This document shows positions 1 to 11,580 of a stretch of 64,000 nt of DNA, in pieces. Made by a program: the position numbers and the translations under genes. Positions within the stretch are counted from its first letter, which is position 1; every line of letters begins with the position of its first letter. The DNA comes from Antedon mediterranea (Eukaryota; Echinodermata; Crinoidea; Comatulida; Antedonidae): assembly GCF_964355755.1 (NCBI RefSeq), contig NC_092670.1, forward strand, positions 33,903,795 to 33,967,794. Reading direction: 5' to 3'. Under the pieces are notes generated by a model. It saw only the letters and a list, made by a program, of their open reading frames with translations, made no database searches and was not told the origin of the DNA.

Positions 1-164
1 CACAGTGACATAGACGGCTATGAAGACTCACTGGCTAAACCCAGGGGCCCCGCAACTTATGGGGGCCCCTGAGCAGTGCCAAGAAGAAAATATATTAAAA
101 AGGGCTAAAAACGCCCAAGGCCTTTAGCATTGGAGGGGCCTCTGGCCTCTACATTACGCCACTG
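1..164. mobile_element. Right end of a hAT-like element, cut by window edge
   Basis: Read from position 164 inward on the minus strand, this begins CAGTGGCGTAATGTAGAGG. That CAGTGGCG-type terminus is common in hAT elements. The block is rich in GGGGCCC and differs from the surrounding AT-rich intron. The other end lies outside the window, so neither the second terminus nor a target duplication can be checked. It stops about 16 bases inside the TBCEL intron, close to the splice donor. Confidence 0.4.
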
Positions 165-180
165 TTACCGCAATACCAAC

Positions 181-372
181 CTGGTTGTGTCGAAGTCTGT
201 TTGAGCTGATATTTAAGAATTCCAACTTTGGTAGATTATCCAATAAGCATATTACTTCTGACCAAGAATCAATGAAGTTTTCGGAAAGGTCAAGGTCAAC
301 GACATTCGGACAGATTTTCTGATTTTCAATAGTTGGAAATCCGCAGGAACTAATTTGGTAGTTCATTAACAC
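181..372 (-). CDS. TBCEL: TBCEL exon 2 (leucine-rich repeat part)
   Basis: This is the second coding exon of a tubulin-specific chaperone cofactor E-like protein, a leucine-rich-repeat protein that destabilises tubulin and acts with the tubulin-folding cofactors. The minus-strand acceptor ...CCCTGTAG precedes GTG TTA ATG, and the exon ends at CAG before a GTTGGT donor. It is 192 nt, phase 0 at both ends. The product reads SSCGFPTIENQK, then DLDLSENFIDSW and LEFLNISSNRL. This matches the family's first LRR region (SCGI...LDLSDN...LEFLNLSSN) in order and spacing. It joins in frame to the exon at 3005-3223. Further exons lie beyond the left edge. The alternative, the full cofactor TBCE, is less likely because the segment before the LRRs fits TBCEL and no CAP-Gly domain is seen. 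Confidence 0.85.
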
Positions 373-1002
373 CTACAGGGTACAAAACAAAATTGTGGCT
401 AAATTATATTAATTTTAATTTATCTGCAATGCAAAATATATAAATAAATACTATTTCATAGTAATAAAATTAACTAAATCTTAAAGTTCTGTAACCTTCA
501 TAGTACCACAAATAACTTACTTTATTTCCTTCTGGTTTATTGTATTAATTACTTATTGTGCTTAAAAAATGGTGAAAATGAAATCTCAATCTCACCAGCA
601 AACACATACAAACTTATAATCTTGAGAAAAGTTTTCTAAATTATAGGCTCACTTACAATTAACAAAGATAAGTATATTAAGTGATAATTTTTAGTCATAA
701 TATTTATTCATTTTTATTTATTCAACAATATTTCCAAGAGGGTGACCCAGCCAGCAAACTGTAAGCTGATTTTAATGGGGCCCTTAACAATACAGACGAC
801 ATAAAAACATTACAAGTAAAAAATATACAATGTATTTTAATTCACATCTTTTAGCTGTCAGTGCTCATTGGGTTGAAAACAATAGGCTGACGTGGAAGGC
901 CATACAATTATTCATTGGCACAAGATTTGTAAAAGCTAAAAATAACTATTATGTCATGGAAAACACAGGAAAAGGACTAAATACTTTACTTTGAATGGTT
1001 TT

Positions 1003-1259
1003 AAGCTATGTCTACACTATCAAACTAGTTTGCCAAAAAATACGTGATCTGCCCAATTATGGTAGTGATATGCCCAAATATGGTAGTGGTATGACATCAT
1101 CATGTCCATATATGGGCACATCATATTTTTGTCACATAAAATTGGATAGTTGTTTTAATAATAGTAACAGACTGTAGTCATCTACATTTAATTGTTTTAA
1201 GCTTAAAGCTTTTAATCATCCATATATGGGCACATCACATCTCTTTGTAGACAAGCCTT
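1003..1259. mobile_element. Short TIR element, 'GTCTACACTAT' family
   Basis: The left end reads AAGCTATGTCTACACTATCA and the right end reads TTTGTAGACAAGCCTT, an imperfect inversion of it. The interior carries repeated 'atgggcacatca' and 'gatatgccc' words. A second family member lies at 59644-59805 with matching ends and interior. It is non-coding; the small open frame across it is a by-product. Confidence 0.5.
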
Positions 1260-2205
1260 TACATTCATACAGACAATTTCACCTCTATCTATATAACTTT
1301 TTATTTCTTTTTAACTTGTTTTTATATTAATGATACAGTAATTCAACTTTTTAATAATAATAATTATGAATCTTCAGCGAAGGCTTTTTTAAAATATTTT
1401 AAACATACAATCATAAAGCTGTACAGAACAACAATGTGTTAACAATGACCTGAAGGTTTTTTACAACAATAACCTGCAATAAAGGTCTTTGCGATGAATT
1501 TGCCTTTATTATTGTTTATTAAAGCATTTGATGAGGGAAATTCATGTAGAAACAGACGTCAAGAATACATTGTGACGTGGACAATCAACAAAAGAACAAT
1601 GCTAAAGTACAGTAAGACTGTAACTGTAAGTTTAACAGCAGAATTAGTCGATGTAGAATAGAGATGGGCAGATCAAAAACCAATTTAAAATCAAACAATA
1701 AATATTCATAAAAAAACTTGTTTTCATTTCTTATTTCAGATAATTGTCCTTGCTAACATATACCGTATACAAATTTATGAAAAATACTATAAAATGTTAT
1801 GTGATTCCAACATCCATACTAACAAATTTAAATGTGCCACACTGTACAATATTGTATGTAGATAGTTTTGTGTAGGACACTTATAAATACCCTTTACCAA
1901 AATCTGGATCTGTCACTATTAAATGGATTTATTTAAAGTACATAACTTCCTTGACAGCAGTATTAACTTAAAGTAAAGTACAATTTCCGTGATTTTACAA
2001 TAGGTGTATTACAAATTCAACTAAGCAGCCTTGGCTGGTAAGCTACAGTACTATAATACCTTCACTTTTAAAAATTTGTTAATAAAGCTTTGTCAAGTGA
2101 TGTACAGTATACTGTAGTTAATATGGAAAGGTCAAATGGAAGTAGAAATAATATAAGAAAAAGAATTAGTCTTATTTTAGTATGGAATAGTGACCAATCC
2201 CACAT

Positions 2206-2460
2206 ATCTTTAAAAAAAAATATTTCTTAACATTTTTTGTTGTTGAATATACCATTATAATGTCTCGAATAGTAAAATAGTTATTCACTTTGACCAAAAA
2301 TTTGATTGAAAAAACATTATTTACCTGAAACAACAATAACTGGTTTTTTGGTTGAATTTATTTTGAAATACACTTCTTTTTCTACGGAAGTGATTAACAA
2401 CAATTAATAAAATAACAAACTGGCCTAGATTTAAAGTCTGCTTTTTTGTTTCTGGAGGGA
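2206..2460. mobile_element. Degenerate MITE, 'TTAAAGATGTATTGTCCCC' family
   Basis: The interior ('gaatataccattataatgtc', 'gttattcactttgaccaaaaa', 'ctacggaagtgatta') matches the better-preserved copy at 56628-56988. The termini (ATCTTTAAA and GGAGGGATAACA) are worn. It is non-autonomous with no coding capacity. Confidence 0.5.
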
Positions 2461-3004
2461 TAACACAACATTTTATAAAACATTAATTCGCTCCCATAAT
2501 TTGTTTGTGATCATATACTGTATTAATTCAAATGTATCTGTTTTCTAGAACATAATTTATCATGGTGCCTGACCATTGGATTAATTATTTAAAAACTTAA
2601 TTATGCGTAAATAATATTTAAGTTATTAAGGTTGCACAGATATCGCTGTTTTGCTGCTTTACAGTTACTCCACCACAGGAAGACAACATTTCCATTCATT
2701 AATTGGTTCAAGTAAAGTAAATTCAATTTATTAGGTTACTGAGAAATAAACTTTTGTTTTACTTAATTGGAAAGCAGGAAATCACAAATTCGTTATGTAA
2801 TAGGCCTAGTTAGTATTGAAACAGAACGATTAACTTTGTCTATAAATTGGCAATTCCTGTTAATTACACAACACAAGTCACAAGTGCACAAAACAGTCAG
2901 AAAGGCCAAGCAGGGTTAAAACAAAAAAACAAATAGAGAAAAAAGTTAATTTTAGTAGTCATATTATTATTAATAATATGCCTAGGCCTAGCCACGGTAC
3001 ATAC

Positions 3005-3223
3005 CACATTTGTAAGATACGGAAACTCTGGTTCATCTATAACAACACCTTTATCTTCCTGGTCTCCTAGGCCGCCGCTGATGCTCCTAGTAGACTTCAA
3101 AGAACGGCGATTCGGACGGCTACCGAATATGACGATGTCCACTACGAAGTCGCTGCTATCCAAGTCAAAATCATCACAATATTTTGACCGCAAAGCGTCG
3201 ACAAAAGTCTTTTGTTGAGCCAT
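3005..3223 (-). CDS. TBCEL: TBCEL exon 1 (start of the protein)
   Basis: The exon starts at the ATG at 3223-3221 (MAQQKTFVDALRSKY) and ends after EFPYLTNV at an AATGTG|GTATGT donor. It is exactly 73 codons, phase 0, as the acceptor of exon 2 requires. The N terminus aligns with the TBCEL head: a short F-x-x-x-L-x-x-K-Y segment, then a low-complexity stretch, then 'LP-V' leading into the first LRR. An acidic EDKGVVIDEPEF stretch precedes the junction. Upstream, a CAG acceptor at 3252-3251 and an AAAAG|GTGAGT donor at 3343/3342 define a 5'-UTR intron. Transcription therefore starts above 3343. Confidence 0.85.
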
Positions 3224-3450
3224 TTACAGCTTCCAGCTATTCCAGGAACTCTGAAAAACAAATTAAGATTGTACCTGTTTATGTTATTATGATTTCAACA
3301 TGCACAATTTTATGAGATATAAATTCATTCATTCAAACTCACCTTTTGTCTTTCAATGTTGCGTCGTTTGTTTTTGTTTTGAAGTTAGGTCATCAGCTGA
3401 TTTAGAAATGCGACCTCTAGACTCTCAACGACAGCCGCAAACATTCCATG
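3224..3450 (-). promoter_or_regulatory. TBCEL: TBCEL 5' UTR, 5'-UTR intron and likely promoter
   Basis: On the minus strand a strong donor, AAAAG|GTGAGT (exon to 3343), and an acceptor, TTTTTCAG (ending 3251), bracket a short intron just before the coding exon. The region above 3343 is relatively GC- and CpG-richer (GTCGCG, CGACGC) and is the likely start region. No TATA box is evident. Confidence 0.5.
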
Positions 3451-4044
3451 CGTAAAAATGAAATCATTTATAGGTCCCTTGATTTTTTCCTTTCAGCCGT
3501 ATGCTGTGCTATAAGACGCTCTCGGGCTTATACCGATAAGCAAGCATACATTTTTAATGGAAACATCCTAAATAAAAAGCCTACACATTCACCTATTTTC
3601 CCGGGTCCTTTTTTGTTTAATCGATGTGAGATAAATTTGTCTAAATCTTGATTGTTTTTACATTAAACCTATGTAGGCCCTATATAGGCCTACCGTGCCA
3701 CTATCTCCGACAGCGACTAGACTTTAAAGTTATAGGTTTACATTGGTGTGAATCTAGAAATTGGGCCTATTGTATGGATTTGAAACGTTCGAAATATTAA
3801 TATTCACTAATAAACGAGGTAAACGTTTAATGCATGTAATATAAAAATGTTTGATGCGATTGTAATTATGATGGTAAATCATGTCAATAAAATGATTAGT
3901 TATATTGAAATAGCCTTCAAATTCATTTAATTCAACCAACAATCTACATGCTGCATCTATATGTTTTGTAAACTTTTCATAGACTCATTTCCAGCCGTTG
4001 TTTTTCTTCCATTTGATCCCATGTAAAAGGTTAGAATTGAATTG

Positions 4045-4330
4045 CGCCGTATAAAAAAGGGCCAAATCAAAAAGAGCCGAACGTAATGCAGAAAGAGCCG
4101 AATAAAAAAGGGCCGAATTAAAAAGAGCCGAACGTAATGGTAAATGGGCCGAATAAAAAAGAGCCGAATGCTGAAAGAGCCGAACGTAATGGTAAATGGG
4201 CCAAATAGAAATGCGCCGAATGCTGAAAGAGCCGAATGAAATGGTAAATGGGCCGAATAGAAATGCGCCGAATGCTAAAAGAGCCGAACGTAATGGTAAA
4301 AAAGCCGAATAGAATAAAAATTTGCTGCCG
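4045..4330. repeat. Degenerate minisatellite with AGCCGAA core
   Basis: Repeats of 'gagccgaa', 'gggccgaa' and 'gcgccgaa' are spaced by 'aaaaaa' or 'cgtaatggtaaat'. Composite units of about 40-60 bp are repeated several times with drift. It is followed at 4335-4385 by two copies of the word GCAATGGCGTTCCATACGGA. It is open in several frames but not protein-like. Confidence 0.7.
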
Positions 4331-4389
4331 GAGGCAGCAATGGCGTTCCATACGGACTACAGCAATGGCGTTCCATACGGACTACTGTA

Positions 4390-4680
4390 CTTTAATTGTG
4401 TGTGAAGTACTTTCGAATTTGTTGCGGAATTCTTTAATTGTGCGAGGAGCTTTCGAATTTGTTGCGGACTTCTTTAATTGTGCGAGGAGCTTTCGAATTT
4501 GTTGCGGACTTCTTTAATTGTGCTTAGCTCTTCTTTAATTGCGCGTTTCTTCTTTATTTGTGCATTTCGTTTTATATTTTCATGCTTTCTTTTGTTTATA
4601 TGCGATTCCTTCTTTAATTGTGTGATTTCTTCTTTAATTGTGTGATTTCTTCTTTAATTGTGTGAATATGATTTATAGTG
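4390..4680. repeat. Tandem repeat built on TTCTTTAATTGTG
   Basis: The word CTTCTTTAATTGTG recurs throughout. At 4410-4520 it belongs to a unit of about 44 bp ('gcgaggagctttcgaatttgt' plus 'tgcggacttctttaattgt'). From 4520 on it shortens to a unit of about 20 bp ('tgtgatttcttctttaat'). No gene is seen. Confidence 0.75.
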
Positions 4681-4875
4681 TGCGTGACAGTTGTGGGCCA
4701 CCGTATATACGAGATCCCGCTTAGTGAATAAATATACTGAATTATAGATGAGGGCGTATCAATTTGATCTCTGGTGCGCGTGCGTACAACTGAGGACTAG
4801 TTGTGTTCCAACCGTACCACGCCGAGAATGTTAAAGGGTCGTTATCCGATCGAGTTAAAGAACAATACCATGAAA

Positions 4876-4947
4876 GCCCGAGTGGTCTAATGGTTAGGGC
4901 AACTACATATCAAGCAGACGGTCCGAGTTCGAGTCTCGGTTGGGGCG
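4876..4947 (+). tRNA. tRNA-like gene or SINE head, copy 1
   Basis: A 72-nt segment folds as a cloverleaf. The acceptor is GCCCGAG against TTGGGGC, with mismatch and wobble. The D arm follows GTGGTCTAATGG (A box). The T arm is perfect, CCGAG-TTCGAGT-CTCGG (B box GTTCGAGTC). A T5 tract that could end Pol III transcription follows. The anticodon stem has one mismatch in this copy. The loop ATATCAA would give anticodon ATC, which is unusual for Asp, so this may be a tRNA pseudogene or SINE. Confidence 0.45.
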
Positions 4948-5247
4948 ACTTTTTCTCATTCTCCCAGATTTCCTCATCTTTATCGTTTCAAAAATTAATT
5001 AAATAATTTTCAGTGTATCACCGGGTGGTTTGGAATTTATTTCTATGCCTGTTGTGTTTATATATATATAAAAGTATCTCTCGAGATCCCGCTTAGTGAA
5101 TAAATATACTGAATTATAGATGAGGGCGTATCAATTTGATCTCTGGTGCGCGTGCGTACAACTGAGGACTAGTTGTGTTCCAACCGTACCACGCCGAGAA
5201 TGTTAAAGGGTCGTTATCCGATCGAGTTAAAGAACAATACCATGAAA

Positions 5248-5319
5248 GCCCGAGTGGTCTAATGGTTAGGGCAACTGCATATCAAGCAGACGGTCCGAGT
5301 TCGAGTCTCGGTTGGGGTG
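5248..5319 (+). tRNA. tRNA-like gene or SINE head, copy 2
   Basis: This is the copy of 4876-4947 in the second 372-bp unit. Here the anticodon stem is sound (CTGC against GCAG, loop ATATCAA). The acceptor ends with TTGGGGT, giving a terminal G-T pair. A and B boxes and the T5 tract are kept. The anticodon would again be ATC. A covariance-model scan would decide between tRNA and SINE head. Confidence 0.45.
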
Positions 5320-5868
5320 ACTTTTTCTCATTCTCACAGATTTCCTCATCTTTATCGTTTCAAAAATTAATTAAATAATGTTCAGTGTATCACCGGGCGG
5401 TTTGGAATTTATTTCTATGCCTGTTGTGTTTATATATATATATATATATAAACACAGTAGGCAAAGAACATTAATTCTAAACCGCCCCGGTGATATACTG
5501 AAATTTAATTATTTAATTTGAAACGATAAAGAATATATATATATATTGCGTGAATATAACCAGTGACGCATCAGGACCAGTGCCAAAAATGCGTAGCTCA
5601 AAATAATTATTATTATAATATTTTTCTGGGCGGGATTTTTATGTGCTCAGAAATCGATTGAAACCACCTATAAATTACTCAAAGAGCCGAGCTTCCACCA
5701 CGACCACGGCCCTCAGCCTAAGCTTGCTCGCTTCGCTCGCAATGTATTTCATTTTTATACGCCACCCCCCCCCCCCCCACCCACCCACTATTACAAATGG
5801 ATCTGCGCCGTTGCTTGCGTTAAATTTATCTTTTATTATTTTTCGGTATTATTATTATTATTATTTAG

Positions 5869-5992
5869 ATCGCTATTCATGGACACACTGGTTGCAATGA
5901 AAATCAGCAGGTTGGGTACTCGTGCCAACAACGACACGTCTGCTGCAAGATTGCCGAAAATGTTAACGAGATTCCTGAATGCCAAAATCTTA
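5869..5992 (+). CDS. Gene A Cys-rich exon (secreted protein fragment)
   Basis: An acceptor (TTATTTAG at 5868) and a strong donor (CTTA|GTAAGT at 5993) flank a 124-nt open exon. In the phase-0-to-phase-1 frame it reads IAIHGHTGCNENQQ, then VGYSCQQRHVCCK, then ECQNL: five cysteines including a CC pair, a secreted-module pattern that I cannot name. Its phase-1 end fits the FAMeT exon at 20039. A shortened, broken copy with the same splice sites lies at 55774-55854 after the PAN exon of gene B. No signal-peptide, FTP or PAN exons for gene A are visible between TBCEL and this exon, so gene A looks 5'-truncated. The frame from the first base (DRYSWTHWLQ-stop) is an alternative short terminal exon. 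Confidence 0.5.
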
Positions 5993-6904
5993 GTAAGTTT
6001 CAATTGGCAATCACGATGAACCAGAGATTATGACGTGTACAATCAGAGATTGGTTAGTTGGTCTCATGTACAATAACCTTGTCATCATAAACAGTCTACT
6101 TCTTTCTGACACGACTGATGAATATGTCTATGATCAATTGTTGTTTTTTAGATAGAAGAATACAACAATAATATGCTGGTAAACTTTCTTTATGTTATGC
6201 TCATGCGTTTTCATATTTCTATCTTTCAAATCCCCTTCTTCGTAAGCTAACAGAGTTCCTTGAGTTTTTCGCTTCAGCGAAATTAGTAATACGAATAGTT
6301 TCTATTTCTTGAGTTTTTGAGAGTTCATTAGCACTTATAAAAACCCAACGTGATGTTTAAACCCAGCTAGCAATTTGACATTGGCCCGACGTCGGCAAGC
6401 GTCGGCAGACGTTGACAAAGTCGCGGGCAAATTGCCGACGTTATTACAACGTTATTACAACGTGTACTATAAGTCGTGAATTTAATGGTTGTTAACCTAA
6501 CGTCCTGCCGACGTCGTATTTACGTTGAAAAATTGACAAAAAAATGTGCCTTGCGATTACATAAATCCAACGTCAGTTTGACGTCGTTATCATTGGTTGG
6601 CACAACGTCTGCAAACGTCAACATATTAAAGTAATTTTGACACGTCGCATCAACGTTGGCAAAACGTTGTAAAGAGTTGTCAACAATCAAACGTCGTCAC
6701 AACGTTGACAATTTGCCAATATATGACAACTTATCAAGTCGGCAAATTATTGTTGGTTTAACGTCGCCATTAGTCGTTGGTTCACCGTTAGCGAATGTCG
6801 ACACACTAAAGTCATTTTCCTCACGTTGCACCGACATCGGCTAATGGTTGTAAAATTTATGTAGGCATTTTAACGTCTAACCAACGTTTGAAATTGGATA
6901 CAAG

Positions 6905-8720
6905 ACTTTAAGCATTTGGGTTGTTCATTTATGTCGATTCAACGTCAAATAAAAGTTGTTAAGCCAACGTCAGCAATTGTCAACAACATTACATTGACTT
7001 GTTCCACGTCATACAGACGTTGGCTTATAGTTGTATACGTTAAGTCGGACATCAAACGTCGTGCCAACGCTTGAAATTGACGCAAAATACTATCATTTAT
7101 GGTCACTATTCTAGCGTCAGTTTAACGTCAAATAAAAGTTGTTAAGCCAACGTCAGCAATTGTCAAAAATATTACATTGACTTGTTCCACGTCATGCAGA
7201 CGTTGGCTAATAGTTGTATACGTTAAGTCTGATATCAAACGTCGTGCCAACGCTTGAAATTGACGCAAAATACTATCATTTATGGTCACTATTCTAGCGT
7301 CAGTTTAACGTCAAATAAAAGTTGTTAAGCCAACGTCAGCAATTGTCAAAAATATTACATTGACTTGTTCCACGTCATACAGACGTTGGCTTATAGTTGT
7401 ATACGTTAAGTCTGATATCAAACGTCATACCAACGCTTGAAATTGACGCAAAATACAATCATTTATGGTCACTATTCTAGCGTCAGTTTAACGTCAAATA
7501 AAAGTTGTTAAGCCAACGTCAGCAATTGTCAACAACATTACATTGACTTGTTCCACGTCATGCAGACGTTGGCTAATAGTTGTATACGTTAAGTCTGATA
7601 TCAAACGTCGTGCCAACGCTTGAAATTGACGCAAAATACTAGCATTTATGGTCACTATTCTAGCGTCAGTTTAACGTCAAATAAAAGTTGTTAAGCCAAC
7701 GTCAGCAATTGTCAAAAATATTACATTGACTTGTTCCACGTCATGCAGACGTTGGCTAATAGTTGTATACGTTAAGTCTGATATCAAACGTCATACCAAC
7801 GCTTGAAATTGACGCAAAATACAATCATTTATGGTCACTATTCTAGCGTCAGTTTAACGTCAAATAAAAGTTGTTAAGCCAACGTCAGCAATTGTCAACA
7901 ACATTACATTGACTTGTTCCACGTCATACAGACGTTGGCTAATAGTTGTATACGTTAAGTCTGATATCAAACGTCGTGCCAACGCTTGAAATTGACGCAA
8001 AATACAATCATTTATGGTCACTATTCTAGCGTCAGTTTAACGTCAAATAAAAGTTGTTAAGCCAACGTCAGCAATTGTCAACAACATTACATTGACTTGT
8101 TCCACGTCATGCAGACGTTGGCTAATAGTTGTATACGTTAAGTCTGATATCAAACGTCGTGCCAACGCTTGAAATTGACGCAAAATACTAGCATTTATGG
8201 TCACTATTCTAGCGTCAGTTTAACGTCAAATGAAAGTTGTTAAGCCAACGTCAGCAATTGTCAAAAATATTACATTGACTTGTTCCACGTCATGCAGACG
8301 TTGGCTAATAGTTGTATACGTTAAGTCTGATATCAAACGTCATACCAACGCTTGAAATTGACGCAAAATACAATCATTTATGGTCACTATTCTAGCGTCA
8401 GTTTAACGTCAAATAAAAGTTGTTAAGCCAACGTCAGCAATTGTCAACAACATTACATTGACTTGTTCCACGTCATGCAGACGTTGGCTTATAGTTGTAT
8501 ACGTTAAGTCTGATATCAAACGTCGTGCCAACGCTTGAAATTGATGCAAAATACAATCATTTATGGTCACTATTCTAGCGTCAGTTTAACGTCAAATAAA
8601 AGTTTGTTAAGCCAACGTCAGCAATTGTCAACGACATTACATTGACTTGTTTCACATTGACTTTATAGTAACAATTGTATTACTGGTTAAGTCGGATTTT
8701 AAACGTCGTACCAACGCTTA
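6905..8720. repeat. 183-bp satellite array
   Basis: The marker CTAGCGTCAG recurs at 7111, 7294, 7477, 7660, 7843, 8026, 8209, 8392 and 8575, exactly 183 bp apart. Units differ by few substitutions (for example CGTCGTGCC versus CGTCATACC, CAACAACATT versus CAAAAATATT). Two alternating unit variants suggest a higher-order pattern. Flanking sequence at 6380-6905 has the same ACGT-rich words but is degenerate. Confidence 0.95.
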
Positions 8721-10060
8721 AATATTACAAACATATCGTGTTTATTCCAAACTTGATAGAGTAACTGATTGACAACTTACTAAATAATACAATACCCCAC
8801 ATAGAAAAGTTGATTCAAACAAAATGCAATATTATGTTTTGATATGGATATTAAAGAAAAGTAGGCCTATATTCTTCTTTAGATTGTTTCTAAATATTTT
8901 TGAACATTAATTAGGACATCTAACTTTATATATTAAGAGAATGTCTTTACACTTATCGTTTGAATGCAGCTATTGAAATGGAATGATTGATTTAATGATG
9001 GTCATCCTAATTATGGTTCCATTTAAAATAAATGGCGCCCCCATTCAAGAAACTGAATGTAATCAAAGATCTTATAAAATTAATGAAAATACAAAATCTA
9101 CAATTTACAAGGAACCAATTATTGGTATTAAAAGATAAATATTGAAATATGTACTTGGCTATTTTTCTAAACGGAAAAATGCAACCATACCACCATACAT
9201 CATAAATGCAAAATAAAGAAAAACGATTAAGTTCATTCCACTGATAATACGTTTAATTGCATTTTCATTTCAACAGCCTAACATTAAATTTATTTAAAAA
9301 CATTTGTCAAGATAGATATTGGGAATACACCTCCATTTTTTCGCAATATAAGAGAAGCTAATAACGAATTGACAAATGGTCAAACAATAAACGGTCTCAG
9401 AAAACGATGTTATAACGTTCATGATCTGTAATGTTCGCTGATATTATAAAAACTAAAAAGTAGGCATAGGTTAAGTTTAATTCGTAGTAAGATATATGTG
9501 TGTATTATATTATATACTCCAAAGTAACTAAATTCTACAGAGGCTTCAAATTTAATTTATGTAAAAATAAAAATTGTACATGAATGTTAATGAACTATTT
9601 GGGCTTATAAACTTATGTTATGTTATGTTCTAAATTACCGAACGTAAAACAAAAAATGATGAGATACAAAAATGTGGATAAAGAAAGAAATAATGCGCAA
9701 GACATAAAATTAAAATAATACATTATTATGTAAGCAGTGTATAAATTGTTGAACAAAGTATTAATATAGTTCATATGTTATATATTATTTGTCTTGTTAA
9801 ATAAATTTGTAAGGCCCTATACTGTTATTCTTTAAGGAAAGTTGATATACCCTATTATTTTATGCCTATTAATAGTATTAATATTGTTTAAGTAAATATT
9901 TTGTCTAATTGCCTTGATTTTGTGTATAGGCCAATGGCATCAAATTTGTCTCAAAGCAAATTAAAGACACTTTTAGACACATGATTCATTGATTTCTGAT
10001 ATAATATTCTGTACTTGTGTATGCATTACTAAAATAGTTATATTATGTTTCATTTATAAT
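8721..10060. other. AT-rich interior of the giant element, no gene seen
   Basis: Very AT-rich sequence with no open frame of protein character and no recognised repeat. Confidence 0.5.
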
Positions 10061-11498
10061 GTATGTAAACATTTATTCATTTTTTTAAAACAAATCGGTG
10101 CACTTTTTCTGTTGTTTTTGTTTAATTAATTTTAATTAAAATTATGACAACAATTCCTATCTAACCTAGATTCACACAAAAACAATTACTTCCTAATAAA
10201 ATTGTATAATGGTATACATTACAGAGCATTGAATAAACTCGAGCGGAATATTAACGCACATAAAAAAACATTCATTTTCTTGTCGAAAAGTGCCCTCTCT
10301 AGTTTTCTATTGATTTAATAATTATTAATAATTAATTAATGGGTAATATTAAAATATTTTTAACTTTTAATGTTAGAAGTTGGTTCTACTCCTAACAAAG
10401 TTTCATATCTCCAAATTTCAACAAGGTAGACAAAGCACTTCAATAAATATCACATTTAACATCACAAATTAGGATTATGGATTGAATTTTTGCTAATAAT
10501 TTTCGATAAAAAATACTTTTCGTATTTAAAAACATTTGATACTTGGTGTGAATATTCAATATAAGTTGCTCTATCCATATTGCTAAAGAAAAATAAATAT
10601 CAAACCATAATTCACTGATTGTTGTGATTTACGTTTTTACAAAATTTACACTTATGAACGACCATACAATTCCAACTCATTTTTTCAACCTAATAACGAT
10701 TTAAAAAAAAAAAACCAACAGAAAAGGGTTATGAAAGCAATTTTGTTTCTGTGAATAGAGCAACCTATATTGAACATATAAAACGAGTTTCAATTGTTTT
10801 TAAATACGAAAAGTATTTTTTATCGACGTTTTTTATATATGTTTTTAGGCAAAAATTCCTTCAATAACCCTAATTTGTGATGTTAAATATGATATTTATT
10901 GAAGTAATTAGACAACGTTGTTGAAATTTGGAGATATGAAATTTTGTTAGGAGTAGATCCAACTTCCTACATTAAATGTTAAAAACATGTTAACCTTACC
11001 CATTAATTAATTATAAATAATTAATAAATCAATAGAAAACTAGAGAGGGCACTTTTCGATAAGAAAATGATTATGTTTTTTATGTACGTTATTATTCCGC
11101 TCGAGTTTATTCAACATACTGTATTGTATACTACAGTAATATACTATTTTATTGGAAAGTAAATATTTTTGTGTGAATCTTCTTGGAGTTCTTTGAAAGA
11201 GTATCCGCTTATACTTCTTTTCTTCAGATTCAACATCTGATTTAGGTCTTAAATGTGCACACACACTTCCTGAACCAACATAGTACATTGAAAGTCAAAT
11301 GAATTGTTTTAACTTTTTTTATTGAAAACAATCTGACTCAAAACATATTATCAGGGACAATAATAGAAAGGTTAGATAGGTTTGTTGTAATAATTTTTAA
11401 TTAAAATTGATTAAACAAAAAACAACAGAAAAGTGCACTTTTTTGTTTTAAAAAATGTAAAAAAATGAATAAATATTTACTTACATTATAAATGTAAA
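10060..11498. repeat. Long imperfect inverted repeat
   Basis: The left arm (about 10060-10580) is the inverse of 10753-11498. Matching landmarks include 'gaataaactcgagcggaa', 'agtgccctctctagttttct', 'ttggttctactcctaac' and 'agttgctctatcc'. The right arm is interrupted by about 190 bp (about 11180-11368) that the left arm lacks. A second partial copy of the right arm follows at 11499-11580. It is a foldback-type structure without coding sequence. Confidence 0.75.
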
Positions 11499-11580
11499 CA
11501 TTTCGATAAGAAAATGATTATGTTTTTTATGTACGGTATTATTCCGCCCGAGTTTATTCAACATACTGTATTATTATACT

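Larger units (their letters stand above)
373..3004 (-). other. TBCEL: TBCEL intron 1
   Basis: This AT-rich intron runs from a GTATGT donor (3004 downward) to a CAG-type acceptor (375-373). It contains a MITE at 1003-1259 and a degenerate MITE at about 2206-2460. The rest shows no coding signal; the short open frames are stop-limited and lack codon character. Confidence 0.75.
4710..5452 (+). repeat. 372-bp tandem duplication carrying tRNA-like genes
   Basis: Two direct copies, 4710-5081 and 5082-about 5452, are nearly identical and offset by exactly 372 bp. Each holds the same tRNA-like segment and ends in a TA-rich tract. A fragment of the unit's 3' end is repeated in inverted orientation at 5440-5550, making a local palindrome around the (TA)n tract. 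This may be a tandem dimer of a tRNA-derived SINE or a duplicated tRNA locus. Confidence 0.8.

Noticed and set aside
4803-5006. 67-codon open frame repeated at 5175-5378
   Set aside because: It overlaps the tRNA-like segment in a duplicated repeat and its peptide has no protein character.
6905-8720. A CRISPR-like array (regular repeats)
   Set aside because: Whole 183-bp units are conserved with no unique spacers, in a eukaryotic transposon: a satellite.
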